Positions 1 to 9,125 of a DNA stretch of 64,000 nucleotides are shown in pieces (position 1 is the first letter of the stretch; the number at the start of each line of letters is the position of its first letter). Source of the stretch: Saprospiraceae bacterium (GTDB lineage: Bacteria > Bacteroidota > Bacteroidia > Chitinophagales > Saprospiraceae). The DNA lies in contig JAHDFP010000006.1 of the NCBI GenBank assembly GCA_020628095.1, positions 103,025 to 167,024 of the forward strand, written 5' to 3'. Below the pieces are notes generated by a model. The model saw nothing but the letters and a program-made list of their open reading frames with translations, did not search any database and was not told where the DNA came from. The translations under genes and the position numbers were made by a program.

Positions 1-690
1 GGATAATATATTCATCAGAGTTGACTTACCTACATTGGTATATCCTACTAAGGCGACTCTGATAAGGTCTCCACGATTTTTTCTTTGAGTGAGATTTTGG
101 CGGTCTATTTTTTCCAGTTTCTTTTTGAGCAAACTGATTTTATCTCTGACGATACGACGATCGGTTTCTATTTCCATCTCACCAGGACCTCTCATACCGA
201 TACCTCCACGCTGTCTTTCGAGGTGTGTCCATAGACCTCTTAGTCTGGGAAGAAGATATTGCATCTGCGCCAGCTCTACTTGAGTTTTGGCCTGCGCAGT
301 CTGAGCACGACTGGCAAATATGTCCAGTATCAGCGAACTCCGATCTATGATCTTCACCTTGAGTTCTTCTTCTAATATATTTGTCTGCTTACCTGTCAGG
401 TCATCATCGAATATGACTAGATCTATCTGATGCAATTCTACATATTCGCCTATCTCCTGTAGTTTTCCTTTTCCTACAAAAGTTCTTACATCGGGGTGCT
501 TAAGCCTTTGTACAAATCGCTTGATAGTTTTAGCGCCAGCAGTCATTGCCAGAAATTCTAATTCGTCTAGATACTCGGATGCCTGTTGGTCAGTTTGATT
601 TTGGGTTATCAGACCTACGATGACGGCTTTTTCGACTTCCTGTTTTAGTCCTTTTTTTTTCTCTTTACTTATATTCCAATTGTCACTCAT
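1..690 (-). CDS. hflX: GTPase HflX, 5' part (truncated by window edge)
   Basis: Reading the minus strand from ATG at 690 gives 230 residues of an HflX-type ribosome-associated GTPase. The N-terminal HflX domain and the Arg/Gly-rich linker are complete (GIGMRGPGEMEIETDRR), and the G domain starts at the left edge with a P-loop GYTNVGKST at residues 216-224; the rest of the G domain lies outside the window. HflX splits or rescues stalled ribosomes in the bacteria where it has been studied. It sits 10 nt downstream of the EnvC-like gene on the same strand, so it is probably the last gene of the pyk-led cluster. The identification is firm; only the C-terminal half is unseen. Confidence 0.93.
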   Translation of the reverse strand, partial: MSDNWNISKEKKKGLKQEVEKAVIVGLITQNQTDQQASEYLDELEFLAMTAGAKTIKRFVQRLKHPDVRTFVGKGKLQEIGEYVELHQIDLVIFDDDLTGKQTNILEEELKVKIIDRSSLILDIFASRAQTAQAKTQVELAQMQYLLPRLRGLWTHLERQRGGIGMRGPGEMEIETDRRIVRDKISLLKKKLEKIDRQNLTQRKNRGDLIRVALVGYTNVGKSTLMNILS

Positions 691-700
691 ACAGATGTTA

Positions 701-1834
701 TTAGTTGTTCTTTAACCAATGATAGGGGTTAAGATTTTCTTTTCCTTTCCATAACTCGAAGTGCAAAGAATATAAGCCGTTAGAGTATCTCGGGATGCCT
801 AAGGACTGTCCTTCGTATACATAGTCATTTTTGGACACATGGACATCTACGATATTAGAGTATACTGAGTAGTAATCGCCATGGTGTGATACGATGATGG
901 TGTATTCTGCATTATTCACTTTGGCGACATTGATGACTTTGCCTTCGTGTACGCTATGTACGTTGCCGTCTTTGCTTTTTAGGTCTATACCCGTATTTAT
1001 AATTACTAGTTTTTTGTTTTCTGGGTGTTTTTGTTCTCCATATCTCAGGTATATGCTCGCATTGGGTAAGGGATATTGTAAGAATCCTTTTTGATCATAT
1101 ACGGTTTTAGCGCTTGATACGGATGAGAATTTATTTTGAGAGCTATTTGATACAATAAGCTTTTCTACTTTTTTACTTAGTTCTTCCTTGCGTTTGATTT
1201 GATTTTGGAGTCGACTTTCGATTTTGTTTTGTGACTTGGTTTCTGATACCACAGTATCAGATAAGGAATCCAACTCATCACGCATTTCTTGTAGTCTCTC
1301 CTCTTCAGTACTCAATAGATCTGATATAGATGGAGTCGTAGTCAGATCGTTACTTACTTCTTCTATTTGATCTAAATAATTTTTGATTTGCTTGATGATG
1401 ATGGACCTTATTAATATGGTATCCTGCTTCTTATCCGATAGATTGATCTTCGATTCATTCTTATTTAAATCCTCTAATTGCTCTAGTAGCTTCTCATATT
1501 CTTCAGTTAGGTCAGATGTAATAAGAGGATTCTTATCAGTATTATTCTCTTCTTGTTTTTTTTCTGCTTTTAGGGTTTTGACTAGTTGATCTTGTTTTTC
1601 GATTTGTAGCTCCAGTGCATTTATTTTACTGATTTTAGATGCTTTTGATGCTTGGAGTTTTTTGAGTTCTGATTCGAGCTGTTTTATTTCCTGAGTGAGC
1701 AGTAGACGTTTGCTTTCTAAGTCTGATTGAGCAGGAATCTCACCACTACATACCAATAAGATAACGAACAACAATAACTTATTCAATTTTTGTATAACCA
1801 CTTGGAATCTTGAATGTAATGGGCTTGGATTCAT
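701..1834 (-). CDS. EnvC-like protein: coiled coil plus degenerate M23 (LytM) domain
   Basis: A 377-aa exported protein: hydrophobic signal segment (LLLFVILLVCSGEIPAQ), long Glu/Lys/Leu-rich coiled coil (about residues 40-130 and 150-225), then a C-terminal LytM/M23 fold (about 250-375). The usual zinc ligands are incomplete: the first-motif His is Asn280 (Asp284 remains), and the first His of the last HxH is Ser356 (His358 remains). Seen in EnvC/NlpD, such loss means the domain activates amidases rather than cutting peptidoglycan, so an activator role in cell division or separation is inferred. The ATG at 1834 overlaps the upstream gene by 56 nt; GTG at 1801 or TTG at 1786 in the same frame would remove most of that overlap and keep the signal peptide. 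Confidence 0.8.
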   Translation of the reverse strand: MNPSPLHSRFQVVIQKLNKLLLFVILLVCSGEIPAQSDLESKRLLLTQEIKQLESELKKLQASKASKISKINALELQIEKQDQLVKTLKAEKKQEENNTDKNPLITSDLTEEYEKLLEQLEDLNKNESKINLSDKKQDTILIRSIIIKQIKNYLDQIEEVSNDLTTTPSISDLLSTEEERLQEMRDELDSLSDTVVSETKSQNKIESRLQNQIKRKEELSKKVEKLIVSNSSQNKFSSVSSAKTVYDQKGFLQYPLPNASIYLRYGEQKHPENKKLVIINTGIDLKSKDGNVHSVHEGKVINVAKVNNAEYTIIVSHHGDYYSVYSNIVDVHVSKNDYVYEGQSLGIPRYSNGLYSLHFELWKGKENLNPYHWLKNN

Positions 1835-2606
1835 TTATTTTTTCGTCATAATACTCTAAGGACAAAGAAGAGACTAATATATCATTTTCATATATCTCGA
1901 AGTATCTCTGCGCTGGAAGAGAATACATATTGTCGATCATTTTGTAATCATTATACGATATTTTGATACTACCAGAAAAGCGGTCGGATAGATGGGCCGA
2001 TATTAATCGTCCAGATCTCCGATCAAATGTATAGTGATGCCATAAGTCATCCATCGTACCGCTCAACTTATACTGGTATGCGTCTGTAGACTCTTCTATA
2101 TTCTGTAGTTGGTCTATATTAGGATAACTACCTCTCAGGAGGCTTTCTATATAAACGTACGAAAAAGGTAATCCGTATTGCCGCTTTATATGATCTAAGG
2201 ATTTTATCTGATATGTATGATCTAGCCTATTGATGAGGTGGATACTGTCAGTAGTCAGTAGCACCCTTGCCCCCTCCTGGCTGAGTTTTCTTACAGCGAT
2301 CAGCATGGCACTGTCTCTTCTGATTCTGATCCTCATTTTACCTTTGAACTGGTCTTCTGGGCTTACGGCTTTTAGTTTAGCTTGAGCTTCGTACCATTGG
2401 TAATCAGGATAAGAATAGATGATTGACTTAAGGGAATCTAGACTTAATGGTTCGGTATCTGATGGAGGAATGAGCTTTTTTGTTTTGCAAGAAGCGAATG
2501 AAAGGGAAGCAATAATTATTACCCAAATAAAATAATTAGGGTTGGAATTTTTGCTTATCAAAGAATCAGGCACCCATTTTCTTTTTAATATTTTTTTCTG
2601 AAGCAC
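1779..2606 (-). CDS. DUF4292 lipoprotein
   Basis: A 275-aa predicted lipoprotein: N-terminal hydrophobic stretch ending in a lipobox (SFASC), followed by a beta-rich domain with alternating strands (WYEAQAKLKA, FKGKMRIRIRRDSAMLIAV) like the Bacteroidota DUF4292 family. That family is suspected to have a LolA/LolB-like fold, which would fit a role in outer-membrane lipoprotein handling; this is inference, no function is shown here. The order TPR - DUF4292 - M23 is one I recognise from other Bacteroidota. The ATG at 2606 overlaps the TPR gene by 41 nt; an in-frame TTG at 2561, just after the TPR stop, is a credible alternative start that still includes the signal peptide. Confidence 0.72.
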   Translation of the reverse strand: MLQKKILKRKWVPDSLISKNSNPNYFIWVIIIASLSFASCKTKKLIPPSDTEPLSLDSLKSIIYSYPDYQWYEAQAKLKAVSPEDQFKGKMRIRIRRDSAMLIAVRKLSQEGARVLLTTDSIHLINRLDHTYQIKSLDHIKRQYGLPFSYVYIESLLRGSYPNIDQLQNIEESTDAYQYKLSGTMDDLWHHYTFDRRSGRLISAHLSDRFSGSIKISYNDYKMIDNMYSLPAQRYFEIYENDILVSSLSLEYYDEKINESKPITFKIPSGYTKIE

Positions 2607-4029
2607 CCATTTCTATGGCGAGCTGGTAATATTTCTTGCTTAGTTTTTGATCTCCCTGCTTATCGTAGATATCTCCTATGATTTCGTACCACACAGGATT
2701 GGATAACTGACTTTCGTCTATAGATTTCACTTTGCCACTAATCTCATCTCCATTATTATCTATCCATACTTTGCCTACACCTATGAGGGCATTAAGCATT
2801 TCGTTACTTCCTGCCACAATAGCTGCCTCATCTATCATATCATTAGCTTCATCCAGATTGTTATTCTTGGCAAGGGCTATGGCATGCATTATAGTGGCAT
2901 TGACCTGATTAGGGAATAAGTCCATAGCATCATAGGATACGCTCTCCAGCGACTTATAATTACCAAGTTGCCATAGATTAATCATCCACTGATCCCAGAG
3001 AGGGTACTTGGTGTCATCTATAGAGATCGCTTTTTTATAGTTTTTTTCGGACTCTTCGTACAGTGCATTGTAGAAGAGGATATCTGCTCTTACCGAGTAT
3101 ACTTTGGCTTCATCAGGATATTGGTCCACTAATAATTCGCTAATATTAAGCAGTGCGTCGGAGTCCTGTGTACCTTTTTCTATTCTGGACATGTGAGGCA
3201 TCAGTTCTCTGATTTTATCGTCGAGAGGTACATTGACATTTTCTATTAGAGGCATGAGGGATTGCAGATAACCGCCCACATCGGAGGTAGAGACCTTTGA
3301 TGTGTTTTTAGCAAGAGCGGTATTCGCGCTGGCGTTCTCAGGATCTATTATAAGTATCTTCTCTAGTATCTTAGTGGCTTCTTCTTTATCATCTATTTCT
3401 AATAAGTATCCCGTTAGATTATTTAGATATCTTACATTATCAGGTTCTTTGCCAGAGAGATTCTTTAGCGTCTCGATTGCTTTTTTCTCATTTCCAGATT
3501 TAGAATAAATATCGAATAGTCTTCTTGATGTTTCTTCCGTAATACCCGTTAGACTTTGTAGAGATTCTAGAGTAAGTGCGGCTTCTTCGGATTGCTGATT
3601 ACTCAGTTGGCATAATGCAAGTCTGTGATATAGTACTGAGTTGTGAGGATCATTTTTGATCAATTGCTTATATGAGGCGATGGCTTTGTCATATTGTTCT
3701 GATCTCTCATAGATATCGCTTTTGAGCAATACGTACCATTGATTACTTGGATCTCCTTGGCATGCTTTGATGGCATTCTTTTCGGCGAGTTCTATATTAT
3801 CTTGTGCGAGATACGTTTTGGATAATTCGTAGTAAGCGCCGTGTGCTTTATTGTCTCTTCGGATTATTTCTTTGAGGGCATCTATTTGTGCTTTATCGTC
3901 ACCTTTTTGTTTGGCGAGAAGTGCATCGAAAAAAAGTGACTGAAATTCTATATCAGATTCTGAATATATATCTGCCTGTCCATAAAGACCAAAAGTGCAT
4001 ACGAGCACTATGTAAAATGCAAGTTTCAA
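2566..4029 (-). CDS. Secreted tetratricopeptide-repeat protein
   Basis: A 487-aa protein with a signal peptide (MKLAFYIVLVCTFGLYGQA) and at least eight TPR-like helical pairs across the remaining chain, e.g. KQKGDDKAQIDALKEIIRR, YYELSKTYLAQDNIELAEK and YYKLAIEMG-type units near the C-terminus. TPR arrays mediate protein-protein contacts; the partner is unknown, but the DUF4292 lipoprotein and EnvC-like gene downstream suggest a periplasmic or outer-membrane scaffold role. It follows pyk after 42 nt on the same strand and overlaps the next gene, pointing to co-transcription. Confidence 0.78.
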   Translation of the reverse strand: MKLAFYIVLVCTFGLYGQADIYSESDIEFQSLFFDALLAKQKGDDKAQIDALKEIIRRDNKAHGAYYELSKTYLAQDNIELAEKNAIKACQGDPSNQWYVLLKSDIYERSEQYDKAIASYKQLIKNDPHNSVLYHRLALCQLSNQQSEEAALTLESLQSLTGITEETSRRLFDIYSKSGNEKKAIETLKNLSGKEPDNVRYLNNLTGYLLEIDDKEEATKILEKILIIDPENASANTALAKNTSKVSTSDVGGYLQSLMPLIENVNVPLDDKIRELMPHMSRIEKGTQDSDALLNISELLVDQYPDEAKVYSVRADILFYNALYEESEKNYKKAISIDDTKYPLWDQWMINLWQLGNYKSLESVSYDAMDLFPNQVNATIMHAIALAKNNNLDEANDMIDEAAIVAGSNEMLNALIGVGKVWIDNNGDEISGKVKSIDESQLSNPVWYEIIGDIYDKQGDQKLSKKYYQLAIEMGASEKNIKKKMGA

Positions 4030-4071
4030 AATTTTCTTTCCGTTTTAATTTATCCTGACTATAAATTTAGG

Positions 4072-5520
4072 CTATTCTACAATAGTAATTTTGAGAGTAT
4101 TAGTCCTAAATCTCTTATGTAACGGCATAGAGGCTGTGTTGACCACAATTTTTCCTTCCTTTAACAGTTTTTTGTCCTTTAGTATTTCTATGAGGTCTTC
4201 TATAGTCTCATCGGTACTAGAAAATTTGTCATAATAAAAACCCTTTACTCCCCATACCAGATTCATTGTCCCAAGCATCGGTCTGACGGAAGAGAAAATA
4301 TAGATGTTAGATTTTGGCCTATAGCTGGACACTTTGAAAGCCGTATAACCAGAAACCGTAATACCCAATATGGCATCGGCTTTAATATCCTCTGCTATTT
4401 TGGCGGCATTGATACAGATTGTATCTGAGTAATAGGTGTCTGATTTTCTATTCGGTTTGGGTCTTTTACTTGTTAATTCGTAATGCTTTTCGGCTTCTGT
4501 TATAATTTTATTCATGGCATTGACGACTAACGGAGGATGCGCACCTACTGAGGTCTCGCCACTGAGCATAACGGCATCCGCACCATCTAGTACGGCATTG
4601 GCAACATCTGTTATTTCTGCTCTAGAGGGGCTTGGGTTTGTTATCATACTTTCCATCATTTGGGTAGCCACGATAACTGGTTTGGCTTTTTCTAGACATC
4701 TTCTGATGATGTCTTTTTGTATGGAAGGCAGTCTTTCCATTTTGACCTCTACACCTAGATCACCTCTGGCAACCATGACACCGTCTGTATTCTTGACGAT
4801 CTCTTTTATATTAGTGACAGCTTCAGGTTTTTCTATTTTGGCAATCACCTTGGCGTAGTGACTATGATCGTCTATTATTTTTTTGAGTTCGATGATATCG
4901 TCTGGATGTCTCACAAAAGAAAGGGCTATCCAGTTGACAGGCTGAGTCAATATAAACTCTAGATCTTTAAGATCTTTTTCTGTCAGGCATGGAAGACTGG
5001 TTTTGGTTTCGGGTAGATTGACACCTTTTTTAGAGGCTATATTAGTGCCATGTAGCACTTTGAGTTTAACGGATTTTCCTTCTATTTCGATAACTTCTAG
5101 AACGAGCTTGCCATCATCTACCAGTACTTTTTCTCCTATCTTGACGTCTTTAGCGAAGTCGGGGTAACTCAGATATATTTTATTGCGATTACCGATACAG
5201 GGCTCATTGACGAAAGTCAATACATCGCCTTTGATAAGTTCTAGTTTGCCACCTTCTATTTCTCCGACGCGTATTTTTGGACCCTGGAGATCAGCAAGTA
5301 TGCCGATAGGGATATTATATTTTTCTATGATTTCTGTCAGATGATTAATGACCTGAAGGTGATCATCATGAGTCCCATGCGAAAAATTGAGTCTAAATAT
5401 GTCTACGCCTTCCTTTACTAGAGATAATAATACTTCTGGACTACTACTGGCTGGTCCTATTGTGGCGACTATTTTGGTCTTTTGTCTATCTTCTACCTTT
5501 AATTTTGTCAATGTGCTCAA
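4072..5520 (-). CDS. pyk: Pyruvate kinase
   Basis: The 482-aa product catalyses phosphoenolpyruvate + ADP to pyruvate + ATP, the last glycolytic step. Diagnostic segments are seen in order: KIVATIGPASSS at the N-terminus, FRLNFSHG, ADLQGPKIRVG, the catalytic-loop region KVIAKIEKPEAV, VMVARGDLGVEV and VIVATQMMESM, then the C-terminal alpha/beta domain. Length is normal for a type II-like bacterial enzyme. The gene heads a minus-strand series and diverges from acpP across 260 nt of very AT-rich DNA, so its promoter should lie there; I could not pick a convincing -33/-7 pair for it. Confidence 0.97.
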   Translation of the reverse strand: MSTLTKLKVEDRQKTKIVATIGPASSSPEVLLSLVKEGVDIFRLNFSHGTHDDHLQVINHLTEIIEKYNIPIGILADLQGPKIRVGEIEGGKLELIKGDVLTFVNEPCIGNRNKIYLSYPDFAKDVKIGEKVLVDDGKLVLEVIEIEGKSVKLKVLHGTNIASKKGVNLPETKTSLPCLTEKDLKDLEFILTQPVNWIALSFVRHPDDIIELKKIIDDHSHYAKVIAKIEKPEAVTNIKEIVKNTDGVMVARGDLGVEVKMERLPSIQKDIIRRCLEKAKPVIVATQMMESMITNPSPSRAEITDVANAVLDGADAVMLSGETSVGAHPPLVVNAMNKIITEAEKHYELTSKRPKPNRKSDTYYSDTICINAAKIAEDIKADAILGITVSGYTAFKVSSYRPKSNIYIFSSVRPMLGTMNLVWGVKGFYYDKFSSTDETIEDLIEILKDKKLLKEGKIVVNTASMPLHKRFRTNTLKITIVE

Positions 5521-5726
5521 TTTTAGTTCTGAATACCCAAATATGTAAATATAGATAATTGAATATCAATAATTTATAAATTAATAATTAATTTAATGTA
5601 AAAAATATTTTCTATTATAAAAGCCCTTTTATTCTTCTTATTCCTGTGTTTTTTTCTTGTATAATGGAACGAACAGGATTGACTTCGCGTAAATAGTCTT
5701 AGATTATATTTTTTGCAATTAAATCC

Positions 5727-5757
5727 TTTGTTGCTAAATTACAATTGGTTTATTTTG
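5727..5757 (+). promoter_or_regulatory. Bacteroidota-type promoter of acpP
   Basis: TTTG at 5727-5730, a 19-nt spacer and TTATTTTG at 5750-5757 match the Bacteroidota housekeeping promoter (-33 TTTG, -7 TAnnTTTG) with one mismatch in the -7 element. The expected transcription start, near 5763-5766, is about 17 nt before the acpP ATG. The fit was found by eye; no transcript data are available. Confidence 0.55.
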
Positions 5758-5780
5758 CGCCACATTTAAAAAATCATAAA

Positions 5781-6017
5781 ATGTCAGAAATTTCAGAAAA
5801 AGTAACTAAAATAATCGTAGATAAGTTAGGCGTTGACGAAGCGGAAATTACTAACGAGGCGAGTTTCACTAATGACTTAGGTGCAGATTCTCTTGATACG
5901 GTTGAGCTTATTATGGAGTTCGAAAAAGAATTTGATATTTCTATACCAGATGAGGAGGCGGAGAAAATTCAGACTGTGGGTATGGCTGTAGAATACTTAG
6001 AAAAAGCAAAAAGCTAA
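5781..6017 (+). CDS. acpP: Acyl carrier protein
   Basis: A 78-aa acidic helical protein with the phosphopantetheine attachment motif [11 protein letters not shown], Ser37 being the site of the prosthetic group. It carries growing acyl chains for type II fatty-acid synthesis in the cytoplasm. The start is set at ATG 5781 ([12 protein letters not shown]), which matches family length; a longer frame opening at TTG 5745 would overlap the promoter's -7 element and add 12 unrelated residues. The gene is followed by a strong hairpin and then fabF, the classic acpP-fabF order. Confidence 0.96.
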   Translation: MSEISEKVTKIIVDKLGVDEAEITNEASFTNDLGADSLDTVELIMEFEKEFDISIPDEEAEKIQTVGMAVEYLEKAKS

Positions 6018-6029
6018 AAATTCAATTAT

Positions 6030-6060
6030 AAAAATCCACAGTAACTACTGTGGATTTTTT
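6030..6060 (+). terminator. Hairpin with T-run between acpP and fabF
   Basis: Arms AAAAATCCACAG (6030-6041) and CTGTGGATTTTT (6048-6059) pair perfectly over 12 bp around the loop TAACTA and end in a run of six T. This is a textbook intrinsic terminator 12 nt after the acpP stop and 40 nt before the fabF start. Because fabF has no separate obvious promoter in the remaining 40 nt, partial read-through (attenuation) that keeps ACP in excess over FabF is a reasonable inference. Confidence 0.85.
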
Positions 6061-6100
6061 ATTTCTTTTCTTTTCCCGTTTATCCTTTCTACATTATTAT

Positions 6101-7345
6101 ATGAGAAGAGTCGTCATAACAGGTATTGGAGCATTATCACCTATAGGTAATACCTATAAGGATTATGCTCAGGCATTGTTAGACGGTGTTAGTGGTGCTG
6201 GAGAATTGACCAGATTTGATGCGAGCAAATTCAAAACCAGATTTGCAGCGGAAGTCAAAAACTGGGAAGCTAAAGATCACCTTGATAGAAGGGAAATCAG
6301 AAGACTCGATAGATTTTCGCAATATGCTGTTATTGTAGCAGAAGAAGCTGTACAACATAGTGGTCTGGATGTAGAAAGTATAGATCTGAGTCGCGCAGGT
6401 GTTATATGGGGTAGTGGAATAGGAGGTTTCGAGACTATAGAAAAAGATATAGAAGAAGCCACCCTCAATACGGGTACTCCCAGATATAGCCCTTTCCTTA
6501 TACCAAAACTTATAGCGGACATAGCGCCAGGTCATATATCCATGAAGTATGGATTTAGAGGAGCTAATTATGCGACAGTATCGGCTTGTGCCTCATCTAG
6601 TCATGCCATCAGTAATGCATTTGATTATATCAGATTAGGCAGAGGAGATGTCGCGATAACAGGTGGATCGGAAGCGGCCATCACTAAAGCTGGTATTGGT
6701 GGATTTTCGTCGATGAAGGCATTGTCAGAAAGAAACGATGATCCGAAAACGGCGAGTAGACCTTTTGATAAAGACAGAGATGGCTTCTTATTAGGCGAAG
6801 GTGCGGGTGCTTTTTTATTAGAGGAGTTAGAGCACGCCAAAAAACGAGGGGCTACAATATATGCGGAAATATTAGGTAGTGGAGCCACAGCTGATGCTTA
6901 TCACATGACAGCTCCGCATCCAGAGGGATTGGGGGCATCAGAGGTCATGGCTCAGGCTCTCAGAGACGCCAATATAAACCCTACCAAAATAGATTATATC
7001 AATGTACATGGTACATCCACTCCATTAGGAGATATTGCTGAGGTTAAGGCTATTACTAAAGTATTTGGGGAGCATATCTATGATATGAATATTAGTTCCA
7101 CCAAGTCCATGACGGGACACCTTCTAGGTGCCGCGGGTATTATAGAGTCTATAGCTTGCGTGACAGCGATCAATAAATCTGCGATCCCACCGACTATAAA
7201 TCATTTCACAGATGATCCAGATTTAGACAAAAGAATTAACTTTACATTTAATACGGCTCAAGAGCGGTCTATCGAGACAGCAATGAGTAACACTTTTGGC
7301 TTTGGAGGGCATAATTCAACAGTTATATATAGAAAATATAATTAA
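6101..7345 (+). CDS. fabF: Beta-ketoacyl-ACP synthase II
   Basis: The 414-aa enzyme condenses malonyl-ACP with acyl-ACP to extend fatty acids. The Cys-His-His site is seen as Cys163 (VSACASSSHA), His303 (NVHGTSTPLGD) and His340 (MTGHLLGAAG), the same numbering as E. coli FabF, which supports ATG 6101 (MRRVVITGIG) as the start. An in-frame extension to 6050 would begin inside the terminator hairpin and is rejected. It is followed after 5 nt by rnc, a gene order common in bacteria, and preceded by acpP. Confidence 0.97.
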   Translation: MRRVVITGIGALSPIGNTYKDYAQALLDGVSGAGELTRFDASKFKTRFAAEVKNWEAKDHLDRREIRRLDRFSQYAVIVAEEAVQHSGLDVESIDLSRAGVIWGSGIGGFETIEKDIEEATLNTGTPRYSPFLIPKLIADIAPGHISMKYGFRGANYATVSACASSSHAISNAFDYIRLGRGDVAITGGSEAAITKAGIGGFSSMKALSERNDDPKTASRPFDKDRDGFLLGEGAGAFLLEELEHAKKRGATIYAEILGSGATADAYHMTAPHPEGLGASEVMAQALRDANINPTKIDYINVHGTSTPLGDIAEVKAITKVFGEHIYDMNISSTKSMTGHLLGAAGIIESIACVTAINKSAIPPTINHFTDDPDLDKRINFTFNTAQERSIETAMSNTFGFGGHNSTVIYRKYN

Positions 7346-7350
7346 TTGAA

Positions 7351-8067
7351 TTGATCAGAAGTTTCTACAATTACTATTTATCATCCGAAAAAGAACTAGC
7401 TAAAAATCTCAAATCTGTATTAGGTTTTGTACCTAATAACATGCGATTATTCAAGTTGGCTTTTTATCATAAGTCCATGAATATTCCTGAGAAAAAGGCA
7501 AAGTTCTATAATAACGAACGTCTCGAGTATCTCGGAGACGCGGTGCTTTCTACTATTGTCGCAGAATACCTATATAAGAAATATCCTGGTCGCAACGAGG
7601 GCTTCCTCACTAAGATGCGATCCAAAATAGTCAAACGAAAAACACTAAATAAGGTCGCTGAGCGCATGGGTATCGATATGATTCTTACTAGATATACACA
7701 GGGCAAGTTGAGTTTTTCTATGTTGGGCAATGCATTTGAGGCAATGGTCGGTGCCTTGTACATAGAGTACGGCTATGAAAAAACTAAAAATTATGTCATC
7801 CAGAAGATTCTAATGAGGTATCTGGACATACATGATCTGGAGACGGTAGATGACAATTATAAGTCGCAGCTGTTAGAATGGGGACAAAAAGAAGGTCATC
7901 TCATCTCCTATAAACTCGTCAATAAGTTCAAGCAAGAAAAGAGAGATAGATTTAGAATTGCCGTCTACCTTAATGGTAAAGAAATCTCGACCGCAGAAGA
8001 TTATAATAAGAAATCGGCGGAACAAATTGCTTCTTCTTTTGCTCTTAAGAATTTGAATATCCTATAA
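7351..8067 (+). CDS. rnc: Ribonuclease III
   Basis: A 238-aa double-strand-specific RNase for rRNA and mRNA processing. The RNase III signature NNERLEYLGDAVLS lies near residue 52-65 and the second metal-site helix reads GNAFEAMVGALYIEYG; a dsRNA-binding domain follows (YKSQLLEWGQ...AEQIASSFALKNL). At the place of E. coli Asp114 there is Asn (GNAFEA), with the next Glu kept; I believe this occurs in other Bacteroidota enzymes too. The start is TTG at 7351, because the first ATG (7441) would remove the conserved N-terminal helix; the gene is only 5 nt after fabF, so translation is probably coupled. Confidence 0.93.
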   Translation: MIRSFYNYYLSSEKELAKNLKSVLGFVPNNMRLFKLAFYHKSMNIPEKKAKFYNNERLEYLGDAVLSTIVAEYLYKKYPGRNEGFLTKMRSKIVKRKTLNKVAERMGIDMILTRYTQGKLSFSMLGNAFEAMVGALYIEYGYEKTKNYVIQKILMRYLDIHDLETVDDNYKSQLLEWGQKEGHLISYKLVNKFKQEKRDRFRIAVYLNGKEISTAEDYNKKSAEQIASSFALKNLNIL

Positions 8068-8075
8068 TATTATAG

Positions 8076-9125
8076 ATGGATTCTCTCAGTCAGATTGTAT
8101 TAGGGGCGTCAGTGGGAGAGGTCGTGCTGGGAAAAAAATTAGGTAATCGTGCGATGCTTTGGGGTGCATTAGGTGGCACTATTCCTGACCTAGACATTTT
8201 ATTTGATCCAGTGATGACAGAACTACAGTCACTGGCTTTTCATAGAGGCTTTACACATTCTATTCTGTTTAGCTTTCTGGGAGGAGGCGTCTTTGGATAT
8301 CTGTTATATCAGTTTTATCAAAGAAAGTATAAAAGGCAGAAAGTCCCAGTTTCAGATAGAGTAACTCTATCCGACGGTGTACAACTTTTCTTTTGGGCCT
8401 TTCTGACACATATTGCCTTGGATTGTTTTACCATGTATGGTACTCAGGTATTTTCACCTTTTTCTGATTATAGATTGGCATTCAGTACCATTGCTGTGGC
8501 TGATATTTTCTATACTATTCCGTTTATAGTTTGTCTTATAGTCAGCTCTTTTTGTAAGAGGGGAAGTCAAAAAAGAAGGAATTGGAATTTGGCTGGATTG
8601 GCAATAAGTACGGCTTATCTACTGTTTACAGTGTATCATAAGACAGTGATAAGAGAAGTGTTTGAGACTCAATTATCGAATCAGAAGATCGAGTATAATA
8701 ATGCAATATTAGGACCGACTATTATGACTAATTTTTTATGGAATATGACTATTGATACAGGTGACAAGTATTATCATGGTCAATATTCTATTTTTGATAA
8801 GTCTCCTATTACTTTCAGACCTATAGATAAGAACCATCACTTGATTCCAGAGTCGGATGATGATATGACTATTAGTACTCTGAAATGGTTTACGGACCAT
8901 TTTTACAATATTGTAGAAAAGGATAATGGGAAGCTACAGTTTAATGATCTACGTTATGGCACATTCAGTGGTCATGGAGAAGGGGAGAATGATTATATAT
9001 TCAGATTCGAAATAGAAAAACTTTCTGATGGGTCATATAATATGTCCAAAGCAGATGGAGGTCCACCACCAGGTCAAGAACAAAATATGATGAGTGCTCT
9101 ATATCAAAGGATTAAAGGAATATGA
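8076..9125 (+). CDS. DUF457/YdjM-type membrane-bound metal-dependent hydrolase
   Basis: A 349-aa membrane protein. The N-terminus has the family pattern: DSLSQIVLGASVGEVVLGKK, GTIPDLDILF and the HRGFTHSILF motif (His and Asp residues thought to bind metal), followed by about five membrane spans up to residue 190 and a soluble C-terminal part rich in aromatic residues. Members of the YdjM/DUF457 group are called hydrolases from sequence, but substrate and reaction are not established. It starts 8 nt after rnc and its stop overlaps the GH113 start (ATGA), so it likely belongs to the same transcript. Confidence 0.82.
   Translation: MDSLSQIVLGASVGEVVLGKKLGNRAMLWGALGGTIPDLDILFDPVMTELQSLAFHRGFTHSILFSFLGGGVFGYLLYQFYQRKYKRQKVPVSDRVTLSDGVQLFFWAFLTHIALDCFTMYGTQVFSPFSDYRLAFSTIAVADIFYTIPFIVCLIVSSFCKRGSQKRRNWNLAGLAISTAYLLFTVYHKTVIREVFETQLSNQKIEYNNAILGPTIMTNFLWNMTIDTGDKYYHGQYSIFDKSPITFRPIDKNHHLIPESDDDMTISTLKWFTDHFYNIVEKDNGKLQFNDLRYGTFSGHGEGENDYIFRFEIEKLSDGSYNMSKADGGPPPGQEQNMMSALYQRIKGI

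Noticed and set aside
5745..5780. N-terminal extension of acpP from TTG 5745
   Set aside because: Lies in the promoter -7 element and adds residues absent from ACPs.
6050..6100. N-terminal extension of fabF
   Set aside because: Encoded by the terminator hairpin and its T-run; FabF numbering fits ATG 6101 exactly.
6179..6535. 118-aa minus-strand frame inside fabF
   Set aside because: Shadow of a firmly identified gene, no domain.
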